A DNA stretch of 64,000 nucleotides from Candidatus Gastranaerophilales bacterium (GTDB lineage: Bacteria; Cyanobacteriota; Vampirovibrionia; Gastranaerophilales; Gastranaerophilaceae). Below the pieces are notes generated by a model. The model searched no databases. It worked only from the letters and a program-made list of their open reading frames with translations, and was not told where the DNA came from. The DNA is taken from contig CALVBT010000003.1 of the NCBI GenBank assembly GCA_944325885.1, forward strand, positions 228,251-292,250. The letters run 5' to 3'. Position numbers and translations under genes: made by a program. Shown piece by piece: positions 7,719 to 16,845 of the stretch; the first letter of the stretch is position 1; each line of letters starts with the position of its first letter.

Positions 7719-9524
7719 TTAATCGTCGCTCAAGGACAACACGGCCATAAACGCTTCTTGCGGAACTTCCACACGGCCGACCGCTTTCATACGTTTTTTA
7801 CCCTTTTTCTGTTTTTCCAAAAGCTTACGTTTACGGGAAATATCACCGCCGTAACATTTATCAAGAACGCTTTTTCTCAACGCTTTAATGTTTGTACGTG
7901 CGATAATTCTGCCGCCGACTGCTGCCTGAATAGGAACCTCAAACATCTGACGTGGGATTATGTCTTTTAGTTTTGCGGTCAATTTTTGTCCGACATAAAA
8001 AGCGTTATCCTTATGAACAATTGCGCTCAAAGCGTCAACAACTTCGCCGGCAAGCATAACATCGAGTTTTACAAGGTCAGAGCGTTTGTATTCCTTAAAC
8101 TCGTAATCCATACTTGCATAGCCTTTTGTACGAGATTTTAGCTGGTCATAAAAATCAACAATAACTTCGCTCAAGGGCATTTCATATTCCAAATCCACAC
8201 GCACCTTATCTATGTAGTGCATATTGACGAAAATTCCCCTCTTGCTCTGGCACAAATCCATTAATGTGCCTGTATAATCATTCGGAGCAATAATATTTAC
8301 TTTTACATACGGTTCCTCAATATACTCTCTGTACTGAGGGTCAGGGAGATTTGCAGGGTTGTCTATCTCAACAACAGAGCCGTCTGTCTTATGCACTCTA
8401 TAAACTACGGAAGGTGCCGTTGTAACAAGAGAAAGGTCATACTCTCTTTCCAGACGCTCCTGAGCGATTTCCATGTGCAGCATACCCAAAAAGCCGCATC
8501 TAAAGCCAAACCCAAGAGCAGAAGAAGTTTCCGGCTCAAAAGTAATTGAAGAGTCATTGAGTTTTAGTTTTTCCAAAGATTCTTTTAAATCCTGATAATC
8601 GTCGTTGTCTACAGGATACAGACCTGAAAACACAACGGGCAACGCTTCTTTATACCCCGGCAGCGGTTCTGCAGCAGGGAACTCGGAATGTGTAACTGTA
8701 TCCCCCACAAACCTTGTCAATTCTTTTATAGAACACGCCATATACCCTACATCGCCTGTTACAAGTTCATTTACGGGGACTCTATTCGGGTTCAGATATC
8801 CGAGTTCAACAACCTCATATTTATTGCCTGACGCCATAAATTTAATCTTATCTCCGACTTTAATGCTTCCGTCAACAATTTTAAAGAAACACAATGTACC
8901 GAGATAAGGGTCATAAGCACTGTCAAAAACCAACGCTCTCAATGGTTTGTCCGAGGTATCCTCAGGCGGCGGAACAAATTTTACTATTGCTTCGAGAATA
9001 TCTTCGATACCTATACCTGCTTTTGCACTGGCGGGGATAGCATGTTCTGCGTCTATTCCGAGTATTTCTTCTATCTCGTCTTTTACTCTGTCCACGTCTG
9101 CTGACGGCAGGTCAATTTTGTTGATGACAGGGATAATTTCCAAATCCTGTTCAATTGCGAGATAAGCATTAGCCAGAGTTTGCGCCTCTACGCCCTGAGT
9201 GGAATCAACGATAAGCAAAGCTCCTTCACAAGCGGCAAGTGAGCGGGAAACTTCATAAGAAAAATCCACGTGACCCGGGGTATCAATAAGGTTAAGCTCA
9301 TACTCCTGCCCGTCTTTTGCTTTGTATTTCATACGGGCAGCGTTCAATTTTATTGTAATACCACGTTCTCTTTCGATATCCATGGAGTCCAAAAGCTGAT
9401 TTTGCATATCACGCTGGGCTACCGTGCCAGTGTATTCAAGCAATCTGTCAGCCAGTGTAGATTTACCATGGTCAATATGGGCTATGATACAAAAATTTCT
9501 TACGTTTTTAATGTCCCTTGTCAT
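7719..9524 (-). CDS. lepA: Elongation factor 4 (back-translocating ribosomal GTPase LepA)
   Basis: About 601 aa from the ATG at 9524. G1 is [15 protein letters not shown]2 is RERGITIK, G3 is DTPGHVDF, G4 is NKIDLPSAD. Domain II, the EF-G-like domains ([16 protein letters not shown]) and the LepA-specific C-terminal domain ([19 protein letters not shown]) are all present. The [15 protein letters not shown] linker is typical of LepA. The start lacks a Shine-Dalgarno, and a TATACT sits 6 bases upstream. It lies 21 bases after the XRE gene on the same strand, so it may be co-transcribed or have its own start. Confidence 0.96.
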   Translation of the reverse strand: MTRDIKNVRNFCIIAHIDHGKSTLADRLLEYTGTVAQRDMQNQLLDSMDIERERGITIKLNAARMKYKAKDGQEYELNLIDTPGHVDFSYEVSRSLAACEGALLIVDSTQGVEAQTLANAYLAIEQDLEIIPVINKIDLPSADVDRVKDEIEEILGIDAEHAIPASAKAGIGIEDILEAIVKFVPPPEDTSDKPLRALVFDSAYDPYLGTLCFFKIVDGSIKVGDKIKFMASGNKYEVVELGYLNPNRVPVNELVTGDVGYMACSIKELTRFVGDTVTHSEFPAAEPLPGYKEALPVVFSGLYPVDNDDYQDLKESLEKLKLNDSSITFEPETSSALGFGFRCGFLGMLHMEIAQERLEREYDLSLVTTAPSVVYRVHKTDGSVVEIDNPANLPDPQYREYIEEPYVKVNIIAPNDYTGTLMDLCQSKRGIFVNMHYIDKVRVDLEYEMPLSEVIVDFYDQLKSRTKGYASMDYEFKEYKRSDLVKLDVMLAGEVVDALSAIVHKDNAFYVGQKLTAKLKDIIPRQMFEVPIQAAVGGRIIARTNIKALRKSVLDKCYGGDISRKRKLLEKQKKGKKRMKAVGRVEVPQEAFMAVLSLSDD

Positions 9525-9545
9525 AACCACAGTATATATGAAAGA

Positions 9546-9866
9546 TTATTCTTTTAAAAGCCCTTTGACAACCTTGTATGCTATTTCGAGTTTTTCTCCG
9601 TCTAGCTGCGGCAATGATGAGGCTATTTCTTTTCTTAAATCGCTTTCCTGTTTTATATGGTCAAGGGCAAACAGTTCTTCTGCAGTTGTATCCAGCGCCG
9701 CTATTATTTTATCAAGGGTTTCTGCCGTACAAAAATTTTCGCCGATTTCTATTCCGCTAAGTGTCCTTTGCGATATTTCCACGGCTTCAGCGAGTGCTTC
9801 TTGCGTAAGCCCGCGTTTTACACGCATTCTTTTTATTTTTTTGCCTAAATCTTTTTTTATGCCCAT
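9546..9866 (-). CDS. XRE-family helix-turn-helix regulator
   Basis: 106 aa. The N-terminal HTH_3 domain (residues about 7-65) contains MRVKRGLTQEALAEAVEISQ as turn and recognition helix, followed by RTLSGIEIGENFCTAETLDKI. The C-terminal 40 residues form a short helical tail of unknown use. It is upstream of lepA on the same strand. No clear Shine-Dalgarno. The target is unknown; the AT-rich region upstream has short dyads that could be its own operator, but none is convincing. Confidence 0.85.
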   Translation of the reverse strand: MGIKKDLGKKIKRMRVKRGLTQEALAEAVEISQRTLSGIEIGENFCTAETLDKIIAALDTTAEELFALDHIKQESDLRKEIASSLPQLDGEKLEIAYKVVKGLLKE

Positions 9867-9968
9867 GTTGAATTTGTTGAAATTTAACTGCTTAATAAGA
9901 AAAAATTAGATACTAAATGTATTTTATATTAAGTTTTGTAAATCCAAAATGAGGCGATATTGCTATAA

Positions 9969-10112
9969 TTTTAGGTAATATGAAATTTAGTTTCATAAAA
10001 ATACGCAATTATATAAAAACAAAAAACTTTATAAAAGAGTAAGGAGTTTACACAAAGTAAGTTACTTAAAAAGCCTAAACTCCACCTACATCCGGTTTAG
10101 GCTTTTTCTTTT
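9969..10112 (+). ncRNA. Candidate small RNA or attenuator leader
   Basis: An extended -10 (TGCTATAAT, about 9969-9977) is followed by about 130 bases without a convincing reading frame. The stretch ends in an excellent intrinsic terminator at 10068-10108. It could be a free small RNA, or a leader that controls the 10153 gene 40 bases further on. GGAGTTTA (10043-10050) is perfectly complementary to TAAACTCC (10076-10083). That sequence overlaps the left arm and loop of the terminator, so an alternative fold would break the terminator. The terminator loop contains CTCCACCT, which resembles an anti-Shine-Dalgarno. Confidence 0.5.
10068..10108 (+). terminator. Intrinsic terminator of the candidate small RNA
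   Basis: Stem AAAAAGCCTAAAC/GTTTAGGCTTTTT with a 14-base C-rich loop, then a T run. It lies upstream of, not behind, an open reading frame. Confidence 0.85.
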
Positions 10113-10152
10113 AAACATACAAAATTAGTAAGACAAAGGAAGGACGGTTAGT

Positions 10153-10683
10153 ATGACAAATTTTGCAGTTCAAGCAACATTGGGAGCAGCAGCTCCGTTG
10201 GTATCAAAAGAAAAAGGAACCATGGGCAACAGAATGGATTGTGCTGGCGAGCAAATCAAAAACAATGTAAAAACTGGTCTGCAAGGCAGCGCAGTTGCAG
10301 CAGGAGCCATCGGCACAACCTATGGCATTGTTCATAATAAAACAATGGCAAATGCCGCAGCAAAAGTATTTGACAAAACTCTAAACGGTATAGGCAAATT
10401 ATTTGGCAAAAAGGATTTGGCTCAAATAGTAGACAATAAACTCTTAAAAACTGTATCCAAATATCTGACTAAAGACAATGCAAAGCTTAATACAAAGGGT
10501 TTCTATAAAACTATGGCGTTTGACCCAAAGACTTTAAGCAAAATCAAAACAGCAAAAGGTATAGCTCTTGTTTCAGCAATTGCGCTCCCTGTTTTGGGTT
10601 ACATCCGTGACAAACACATTTACAAAATGGGTCAAATTGATCAGAAATATACAGACAAAGCAAGTCTGCAAAAAACATTATAA
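10153..10683 (+). CDS. Hypothetical protein with glycine/alanine-rich hydrophobic segments (176 aa)
   Basis: No family recognised. Two hydrophobic stretches, about residues 50-65 (SAVAAGAIGTTYGIVH) and about 137-152 (ALVSAIALPVLGYI), flank a Lys-rich middle. They may span the membrane or pack as a hairpin. The start at 10153 is preceded by AAGGAAGGACGG. A terminator lies in front (candidate small RNA) and another closes the gene at 10704-10733. It resembles in style the hypotheticals at 18387, 24689 and 58105. Confidence 0.7.
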   Translation: MTNFAVQATLGAAAPLVSKEKGTMGNRMDCAGEQIKNNVKTGLQGSAVAAGAIGTTYGIVHNKTMANAAAKVFDKTLNGIGKLFGKKDLAQIVDNKLLKTVSKYLTKDNAKLNTKGFYKTMAFDPKTLSKIKTAKGIALVSAIALPVLGYIRDKHIYKMGQIDQKYTDKASLQKTL

Positions 10684-10703
10684 TCCCCTATCTGAAATAA
10701 TAG

Positions 10704-10733
10704 AAAGAGCGATAAATATTTATCGCTCTTTTT
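10704..10733 (+). terminator. Intrinsic terminator of the 176-aa gene
   Basis: A 13-bp nearly perfect stem around GCGATAAA/TTTATCGC with a 2-base loop, followed by T5. Confidence 0.85.
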
Positions 10734-10778
10734 GTGTTGATAATATTTATTATGTAAGAATTTTGTTTTTATTTTTTA

Positions 10779-10993
10779 TACAGATAATTATTAAAAGTCG
10801 ACCTGCTGCTTCGTTCAAACAGAAAGTAGCATATACCAGACTCGGCAACTCGGCACGTCAAAATTGCTAAAGTACAAATATTATTTGTGGTTCAAGTAAT
10901 TTCCCCGTGCCTCGAACAATACCTCGTTTGCAGTTGTATATGCAACATTCTGTAATTCACTATGCAAAGGTCTTTTTTTAACAATTATCTGTA
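10779..10993. repeat. Inverted-repeat module A (215 bp)
   Basis: The left end TACAGATAATTATTAAAA (10779-10796) and right end TTTTAACAATTATCTGTA (10976-10993) are inverted with a single mismatch. The interior is not coding. The same right end recurs at 34297-34314 beside the second copy of module B. Confidence 0.6.
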
Positions 10994-11209
10994 TGCAGTG
11001 AAATTTGATTTTGAAACCTTTTACGAAGCTTTGTACAACAACTTATCAAAACATCTGCAGGGCGAGTGTGTCTGAGGGCTGGGTAATTATAACAAACACT
11101 TTTATTTTTTGTTAGAAAATCTATTTTGACAGCCCGAGTTGCGAGCCTTGGGTTTTGATTAGTTGATGTAAAAGCGTAGTATCAGGTTGAAAAATCAAAT
11201 TCCACTGCA
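10994..11209. repeat. Dispersed 216-bp element (module B), copy 1
   Basis: Starts TGCAGTGAAATTTGATTTT and ends AAAATCAAATTCCACTGCA, so the ends are inverted repeats of about 19 bp with one mismatch. Nearly identical over its whole 216 bp to 34053-34268. No transposase or convincing reading frame inside, as in MITE-like non-autonomous elements. No clear target duplication was found. Confidence 0.75.
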
Positions 11210-11288
11210 ACAAAAAAAGAAAAGAAATGAACATATTAAACAACAATTAAAAAAAACAATAAATAAAACAAAACTTACATAATAAATA

Positions 11289-12068
11289 TTATCGCAACGC
11301 AGATTTGGCCCGCTTCCACAGGTCATCATACTCTTCAAAAGAGTATTCCTCAAGCGGCTTTTCCCCATCCGCCTGCGCAAGTTCTTCCATCTTTCGGAAC
11401 CTTGCCATAAATTTTCTATTAGCTTTTAACAGTGCCTGCTCTGCATCGATTTTGTTCCATCTGGCCAGATTAACCGCAGCAAACAAAATATCGCCGAACT
11501 CCTCTTCTGCGTTTTCTTTATCATTATTAGCCAGAGCCTGTTTAAACTCATCTATTTCAGAATAAAAACATTCCCACAGAGTTTCTTCATCCGGCCACTC
11601 AAACCCCTTTTTCACAGCATTTTTGCTGATTTTTTGCGCACTCATCAAAGCTGACTGAGCCTTAGAAATCCCGTCCATCGCAGATTTGCGATGTTTTTTC
11701 TCTTCGGCCTTCAATTTTTCCCAGTTGTCGAGAATATCCTGTGTCCCGTTTACATGCACATTGCCAAAAACATGCGGATGGCGATGAACCAGCTTGTCTG
11801 CTATACCTTTTGCAACATCTTCTATCGTAAACTCATTTTCTTCCTTGGCAATTTGAGAATGCAAAACAACCTGCAAAAGCACATCACCCAGTTCCTCTTG
11901 CAAATGTTTAGCGTCCCCGTCTTCTATTGCATCAACAGCCTCGTAGGCTTCTTCTATCATATTCTTTTTCAATGAATAATGAGTCTGTTCTCTATCCCAC
12001 GCACAGCCGTTTTCGCCTCTCAGGGTTTCTAATATACCGATTAATCTTTCTAAATTAGGATAATTCAT
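11289..12068 (-). CDS. mazG: Nucleoside triphosphate pyrophosphohydrolase MazG
   Basis: 259 aa, the two-domain form. It hydrolyses NTPs/dNTPs to monophosphate and pyrophosphate, a house-cleaning role. The N-terminal repeat has LRGENGCAWDREQTHYSLKK and EEAYEAVDAIEDGD with EELGDVLLQVVLHSQIA (metal-binding EExxE...ExxD). The second repeat has EEEFGDILFAAVNLARW. The start ATG shares one base with the hisG stop (TAATG), so it is coupled to hisG. The 3' end runs into the inverted-repeat block. Confidence 0.94.
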   Translation of the reverse strand: MNYPNLERLIGILETLRGENGCAWDREQTHYSLKKNMIEEAYEAVDAIEDGDAKHLQEELGDVLLQVVLHSQIAKEENEFTIEDVAKGIADKLVHRHPHVFGNVHVNGTQDILDNWEKLKAEEKKHRKSAMDGISKAQSALMSAQKISKNAVKKGFEWPDEETLWECFYSEIDEFKQALANNDKENAEEEFGDILFAAVNLARWNKIDAEQALLKANRKFMARFRKMEELAQADGEKPLEEYSFEEYDDLWKRAKSALR

Positions 12069-12940
12069 TATCTCACCATCTGATCAACAGTCATTATCAA
12101 AATCCCCTGCCCGCCCAGTGCTTTCAAATGTTCTACACTGTCAAAGACCTTGTCCGCATCCACAACAACATGTATAACGACATTTTTGTCATCACCCATC
12201 ATTGTCATCACTGTCGGAGCAGTAAACCCGGGCAAAAATGTACGGATTTCATCCAGTTTGTCTTTTGGAACATTGGCCATCAAATACTTTTTCTCTCTTG
12301 CTTCAAGAACAGATTTCAAAGCAACAAGCAGAGTTTCCGTTCTTTTTTGCAATGTCTGAGATAACCCTTTTCTTGCGACAACAATTGCACAGGAGTCCAA
12401 AATTTTGTCTATAACTTTCAATTTATTGGATTTTAGCGTAGAACCCGAGGACGTAATATCCACAACAACATCGGACAGTCCGAGTCTGGGAGTGATTTCT
12501 GTTGCGCCAGTTACTTCAATAATTTTAGGTTTTTTGCCGGCTTTTTCCAAAAACTGCTTTGCTATATTAGGAAAAGATGTTGCAACATTAATATGCTCCG
12601 GCAAATCCTTTGTGCTGTTATAAGGGTCTTCTTCTTTGACAGCGACAACCATTTCACAATTGCCAAAGTCCAAATTCATAATCTTATCAACATCAGCACC
12701 GAGTTCTGTAACTATATCAAAGCCGGTAAACCCGATATCAGCCACTCCAGCTTCCAAAAATCTCGGGATATCTGCTGTTCTTACATAAATCAGTTTATGT
12801 TTTTTATCTTTTGTTGTGACCTGCAGAGTTCTTTCATCCTTTGCAGGAAAATTCAAACCTGCTGCACTCAAAAGCCCGTAGATTTTTTCCGACATTCTTC
12901 CCTTATTCGGGATAGCAATTTTTAAAATTTCATCTGACAT
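12068..12940 (-). CDS. hisG: ATP phosphoribosyltransferase, long form
   Basis: 290 aa. It catalyses the first step of histidine synthesis, joining ATP and PRPP. LKIAIPNKGRMSEKI begins the periplasmic-binding-like catalytic fold. DIGFTGFDIVTELGADV and DVVVDITSSGSTLKSN (PRPP loop) follow. The last 80 residues (APTVMTMMGDDKNVVIHVVVDADKVFDSVEHLKALGGQGILIM) are the regulatory ACT-like domain of the long form, which does not need HisZ and is feedback-inhibited by histidine. It sits between the LCP gene and mazG in one operon; no other his gene is nearby. Confidence 0.95.
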   Translation of the reverse strand: MSDEILKIAIPNKGRMSEKIYGLLSAAGLNFPAKDERTLQVTTKDKKHKLIYVRTADIPRFLEAGVADIGFTGFDIVTELGADVDKIMNLDFGNCEMVVAVKEEDPYNSTKDLPEHINVATSFPNIAKQFLEKAGKKPKIIEVTGATEITPRLGLSDVVVDITSSGSTLKSNKLKVIDKILDSCAIVVARKGLSQTLQKRTETLLVALKSVLEAREKKYLMANVPKDKLDEIRTFLPGFTAPTVMTMMGDDKNVVIHVVVDADKVFDSVEHLKALGGQGILIMTVDQMVR

Positions 12941-12942
12941 TT

Positions 12943-14247
12943 TTAACTTCCTGAAACAATTATTGTAAAGTCACTGTGAACACAGTACATTCTGACAGGG
13001 TCATACACAAACTGAGAGGACTTGATTTCCGGCACCTGTTTTTTCAACCAGCCGATAAAATCACTTGTCACAGCTGCATTGTGACCGATAATCTGAGAAT
13101 GCGGCAAATGCGCTCTGCCCACACAGTTGACTTCGTAACCGGAAGCCGTAAGCTGGTCTTTTATTTTCATTGCTTCTTCTTCCTTGTCAAAAGCATACAT
13201 AATACCTGCGACAAGTTTTTTGTCAGAAGGTGTGGGTTTGTCCCTGTAGACCATTCTGTCTATTACTTCCTGAGTTTTTTCAGGGTCAAGAATCCAGTAG
13301 CTAATATATCCTTTTTTGGAAGGAGAACCCGGAAGAGTAGCAAACTCTACATCACTCATATTTATGTTTCTTAAAGCTGCTGCTATATGTGACATTTCAT
13401 ACAAAGACAGGTTTGTTTTTACATAAGTGGACGCTATATTCAGCACTTCCGGAATTTTTGAAATAACAGAAGGTGACTGCAGTTTTTCTAAAACGGCTTT
13501 TACAAACCACTGCTGTCTTGAAGTTCTGCCGATATCGCCCAGACCGTCTTTTCTGAATCTCAAATATCCTTCCACCTGTTCGCCGTTAAGCACATGCAAA
13601 CCTTTTGAAAGATTGATATGCAAACCGCCTGAGTTGTCGTTATAGTACATATCTTTTTCTATATAAACAGGGACACCGCCCAGTGCATCCACGAGTTTTT
13701 TTACACCCTCATTGTTAATTACAACATATTTGTTGATTTTAACGCCAAGAGTTTCTTCTACAGTTTTTACTGTCAAATCAATACCGCCAAGAGCGTGAGC
13801 AGCATTGATTTTTTGTACACCGTAATCTCCTGCCAGATAAACCTTGCTGTCACGAGGGATAGATATTGCATTAACAGAATGGCTGGCAGGGTCAAGATTT
13901 ACAAGAATCATTGTATCGGAACGTGTGCCTTTAAACGGGTCTGTCGCTTTTCCGTTTGAATCTACACCGACAATCAATATATTCTGTCTAGGCATCAAAA
14001 CAGGCAGGTTAAATCCCTTTTGCTCTTTTGGATTGAGTTCAAATTTTTTAACCAGTTTTTCTGCAAGTTTAGAGTACTTGTTGTCTATTCCTGCTGTACC
14101 GAGATACGCAAAAGCAGCCGCAACAACCACTATTATTGTAATCAAAAAGCTTATTATCAAACGGCCGAAACCGCTTTTTGCCTTTGAAGGTTTATGTTTA
14201 TACAGATATTGATTGTACTGCTCATCTTTATCTTTCAATTCATTCAT
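12943..14247 (-). CDS. LytR-CpsA-Psr (LCP) family cell-wall glycopolymer ligase
   Basis: 434 aa. A basic cytoplasmic tail (1-28), one membrane helix (about 30-52), then an extracytoplasmic LCP domain with GVDSNGKATDPFKGTRSDTMILVNLDP and SIPRDSKVYLAGDYG, whose Asp and Arg residues bind the pyrophosphate lipid. The last 110 residues resemble a LytR_C domain. LCP enzymes transfer undecaprenyl-linked polymers onto peptidoglycan or other acceptors. It is first in an operon with hisG (2-base gap) and mazG, and divergent from proB. WecG, WecB and a glycosyltransferase elsewhere in the window could supply the polymer, which is only an inference. Confidence 0.88.
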   Translation of the reverse strand: MNELKDKDEQYNQYLYKHKPSKAKSGFGRLIISFLITIIVVVAAAFAYLGTAGIDNKYSKLAEKLVKKFELNPKEQKGFNLPVLMPRQNILIVGVDSNGKATDPFKGTRSDTMILVNLDPASHSVNAISIPRDSKVYLAGDYGVQKINAAHALGGIDLTVKTVEETLGVKINKYVVINNEGVKKLVDALGGVPVYIEKDMYYNDNSGGLHINLSKGLHVLNGEQVEGYLRFRKDGLGDIGRTSRQQWFVKAVLEKLQSPSVISKIPEVLNIASTYVKTNLSLYEMSHIAAALRNINMSDVEFATLPGSPSKKGYISYWILDPEKTQEVIDRMVYRDKPTPSDKKLVAGIMYAFDKEEEAMKIKDQLTASGYEVNCVGRAHLPHSQIIGHNAAVTSDFIGWLKKQVPEIKSSQFVYDPVRMYCVHSDFTIIVSGS

Positions 14248-14348
14248 TGATATTCTATCCTTGCAAATCTTCCATTCTTTTATTAAATATCTTACTGCAA
14301 AAAATTTTTTTTAATACACGATTTGTTTTAATTTAATCATTTTTTACG

Positions 14349-14354
14349 TATAAT
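14349..14354 (+). promoter_or_regulatory. -10 box of proBA-hemW, seven bases from the ATG
   Basis: TATAAT at 14349-14354 and ATG at 14362, with no Shine-Dalgarno between. The -35 region is poor (TTTTAA at 17-base spacing). Confidence 0.45.
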
Positions 14355-14361
14355 TTTTGTT

Positions 14362-15522
14362 ATGGAAAACAACGAAATAAAAGACATAATAACAAAAGCA
14401 AAACGTATAGTTTTCAAGTTCGGAACAAATATATTAAGAAACGAGGATAAAGAAATTTCTCTGTCCCGTATCTATACATTTATAGAAGATATTGCAAAAT
14501 TAAAAAAACACGGCAAAGAGCCTATCATTGTTACATCAGGTGCTGTCGGACTCGGAGCCAAACGCCTGAACGTAGATTCTTCTGAAAGTATGTCCGTAAA
14601 ACAGGCCTGTGCTGCAGTAGGGCAGAGCCGTCTGATGTCTATTTACGAAGACGGTTTTGACAAATACGGAATAATAACAGCCCAAATTCTCTTAACAGAA
14701 GAGGATTTTACCCACCGCAGAAAATACCTCAGCCTGCACGACACATTAAACACACTGATTAATCTCGGAACAATCCCCGTAATAAACCAGAATGACACTG
14801 TTTCTACAGAAGAGCTGGATTTTTATCAGGATGCATTTCAGGTATGTTTTTCCGACAACGACAAGCTTTCTGCCCTTGTAGCAAGCGAACTGGATGCGGA
14901 TTTGCTGGTCATTCTCTCCGACATAAACGGGCTTTATGACGACAATCCGAAACAAAATCCAAACGCAAAAAAAATCTCTGTAGTAAAAGAAATTAATGAA
15001 GAAATAATCCAATACGCCCGTGAAGCCTCTCAAGGCGGCCGAGGCGGAATGAAAACAAAATTAAAAGCAATGCAGGTGATTACCCGCTCCGGTGCAACAG
15101 GTATTATTGCCAACGGAAAAGAGCCTCATATTATACAAAGACTGTTCAATCCCGAGGACAAAGAGCAGCTGGGTACTACATTTTTGCCTACGGAAAATCT
15201 GGCAAACAAAAAACGCTGGATTGCTTATGCAACTAACATTCAGGCACAAATAACAGTAAATGACGGCGCAAAAAAAGCTCTGACACAAGAATACAAAAGC
15301 CTTTTGCCTATCGGGGTGCTGAATATCGAAGGCGACTGCCAGAAAGGCGATATAGTCAGCATTTTAGACATACAGGGCAATGAGTTTGCCAGAGGAATGG
15401 TAAATTATAACTGCTCTGACTGCAAAAGAATCATCGGCCACCACTCTGATGACATTCTCGGTATTCTGGGCTACAAAAACTATGATGCCATAATCACCAG
15501 AGATAACATTGCATTATTATAA
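14362..15522 (+). CDS. proB: Glutamate 5-kinase with PUA domain
   Basis: 386 aa. It phosphorylates glutamate in the first step of proline synthesis. The amino-acid kinase domain (1-260) has VFKFGTNILRN, IVTSGAVGLGAKRL, VINQNDTVSTEELDF, FSDNDKLSALVA and GGMKTKLKAMQVITRSG. The C-terminal 100 residues form the PUA domain (GDIVSILDIQGNEFARGMVNY). It begins the proB-proA-hemW operon. Feedback inhibition by proline is known for the family. Confidence 0.95.
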   Translation: MENNEIKDIITKAKRIVFKFGTNILRNEDKEISLSRIYTFIEDIAKLKKHGKEPIIVTSGAVGLGAKRLNVDSSESMSVKQACAAVGQSRLMSIYEDGFDKYGIITAQILLTEEDFTHRRKYLSLHDTLNTLINLGTIPVINQNDTVSTEELDFYQDAFQVCFSDNDKLSALVASELDADLLVILSDINGLYDDNPKQNPNAKKISVVKEINEEIIQYAREASQGGRGGMKTKLKAMQVITRSGATGIIANGKEPHIIQRLFNPEDKEQLGTTFLPTENLANKKRWIAYATNIQAQITVNDGAKKALTQEYKSLLPIGVLNIEGDCQKGDIVSILDIQGNEFARGMVNYNCSDCKRIIGHHSDDILGILGYKNYDAIITRDNIALL

Positions 15523-15540
15523 AAAACAAGGACAAATACC

Positions 15541-16845
15541 ATGGTCACAACACTAGAAACAATGGCACAAAATGCCAAACTTGCATCTTACACATTAGCA
15601 TCACTAAACTCTTTAACAAAAGACAAAGCCCTGCTGGCTATAGCGGACAAGCTGGAGCAAAACAAACCGCTCATTCTTGAAGAAAATAAAAAAGATTTGG
15701 AAGAAGCAAAAACACTCCTTGAATCAGGAGAAATAAACCAAAGCACTTACAATCGTCTGAAACTCGATGACAACAAAATGAGAGATATGATACAGGGCAT
15801 TAGAGATGTAAAAAAACTGGAAGACCCTGTAAATAAAAAATTGTGGGCAATGGGGCTTGATACGGGGCTTGATTTGTACAGAGTAAGCTGCCCAATCGGG
15901 GTTATCGGCGTTATTTTTGAAGCAAGACCGGATGTTATCCCCCAAATTTGTTCTCTTGCAATAAAAAGTGCAAATGCTGTCCTTTTAAAAGGCGGAAAAG
16001 AAGCCTATCACACAAATGTCATTCTGACAAAACTCATCAAAGAATCCCTTCTTGATATGGAAGAAATACCGCAAGACGCAATAAACCTTTTCTTTTCAAG
16101 AGAAGATGTTGCAGAAATGCTGACTCTGGACAAATACATTGACCTTATCATCCCTCGTGGCGGCAATGCTCTTGTTCAGTACATAAAAAACAACACAAAA
16201 ATCCCTGTTATGGGCCACGCAGACGGAATCTGCCATATTTATATAGACGAGCAGGCCGATGTAAAAAAAGCGACAGACATTTGTATTGATGCAAAGACAC
16301 AATACCCGAGTGCCTGCAACACAGTAGAAACAGTTCTTGTTCACGAAAGCTTGCTCGAAAACTACCTGCCGCAGCTGGTATTGGAGTTTGAAAAGGCAGG
16401 AGTAAAAGTCAAAGGCTGCGAAAAATGCAAAGAATTTGTACCTCATCTTGAAAAAGCCACAAAAGAAGACTGGGCAACAGAATACGGGGACAAGATTATT
16501 TCCATAAAAGCTGTAAAAGACCTTTTTGATGCGGTTGCGCACATAAATATTTACGGCTCCGGACATACTGACTGTATCATCTCAGAGGACAAACAGGCTG
16601 TTGATACATTTATGAATCTTGTAGATTCGGCAGGAGTGTTTGCAAATGTATCCACACGTTTTGCGGACGGCTACAGATACGGGCTGGGTGCCGAAGTCGG
16701 CATTTCTACAGCAAAAACACATGCCAGAGGGCCTGTGGGATTAGAGGGGCTTGTTATCTACAAATACAAACTCTACGGCTCAGGACAAACTGTTGCACCT
16801 TATGCTGACGGGAAAAAGACCTTTATCCACCAGAGAATTATTTAA
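15541..16845 (+). CDS. proA: Glutamate-5-semialdehyde dehydrogenase (gamma-glutamyl phosphate reductase)
   Basis: 434 aa. It reduces glutamyl phosphate with NADPH. IGVIFEARPDVIPQICSLAIKS, LLKGGKEAYHTN, IPRGGNALVQYIKNNTKIPVMGHADGICH and the catalytic Cys segment TQYPSACNTVETVLVH are all intact. The start follows AAGGA by 8 bases, 18 bases after proB. ProB and ProA normally form a complex that protects the labile acyl phosphate. Confidence 0.96.
   Translation: MVTTLETMAQNAKLASYTLASLNSLTKDKALLAIADKLEQNKPLILEENKKDLEEAKTLLESGEINQSTYNRLKLDDNKMRDMIQGIRDVKKLEDPVNKKLWAMGLDTGLDLYRVSCPIGVIGVIFEARPDVIPQICSLAIKSANAVLLKGGKEAYHTNVILTKLIKESLLDMEEIPQDAINLFFSREDVAEMLTLDKYIDLIIPRGGNALVQYIKNNTKIPVMGHADGICHIYIDEQADVKKATDICIDAKTQYPSACNTVETVLVHESLLENYLPQLVLEFEKAGVKVKGCEKCKEFVPHLEKATKEDWATEYGDKIISIKAVKDLFDAVAHINIYGSGHTDCIISEDKQAVDTFMNLVDSAGVFANVSTRFADGYRYGLGAEVGISTAKTHARGPVGLEGLVIYKYKLYGSGQTVAPYADGKKTFIHQRII

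Larger units (their letters stand above)
10739..11293. repeat. Outer inverted-repeat block between the 176-aa gene and mazG
   Basis: The 605-base gap holds no credible gene. Bases 10739-10758 and 11274-11293 are a perfect 20-bp inverted repeat (GATAATATTTATTATGTAAG), extended imperfectly by a T/G-rich tract. The right arm overlaps the mazG stop codon (11289-11291). Inside lie two adjacent modules, each with its own inverted ends. This looks like a composite of miniature elements, or one element inserted in another. Confidence 0.65.

Noticed and set aside
9925-9965. A further sigma-28-like site (TTAAGTTTT ... GGCGATAT)
   Set aside because: The spacing between the two boxes is about four bases too long and the -35 is imperfect. 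The extended -10 TGCTATAAT just after explains transcription better.
10568-10870. A 100-codon plus-strand frame at the end of the 176-aa gene
   Set aside because: It overlaps the gene in another frame, crosses a strong terminator and enters the repeat block.
10800-10980. tRNA gene suggested by short GGTTCAAG and CTCGG segments
   Set aside because: No cloverleaf with acceptor and anticodon arms could be drawn, and the stretch is the interior of module A.
11195-11380. A minus-strand frame overlapping module B and the mazG end
   Set aside because: It is out of frame with the well-supported mazG, lies partly in the repeat, and is low-complexity Phe/Cys/Ser.
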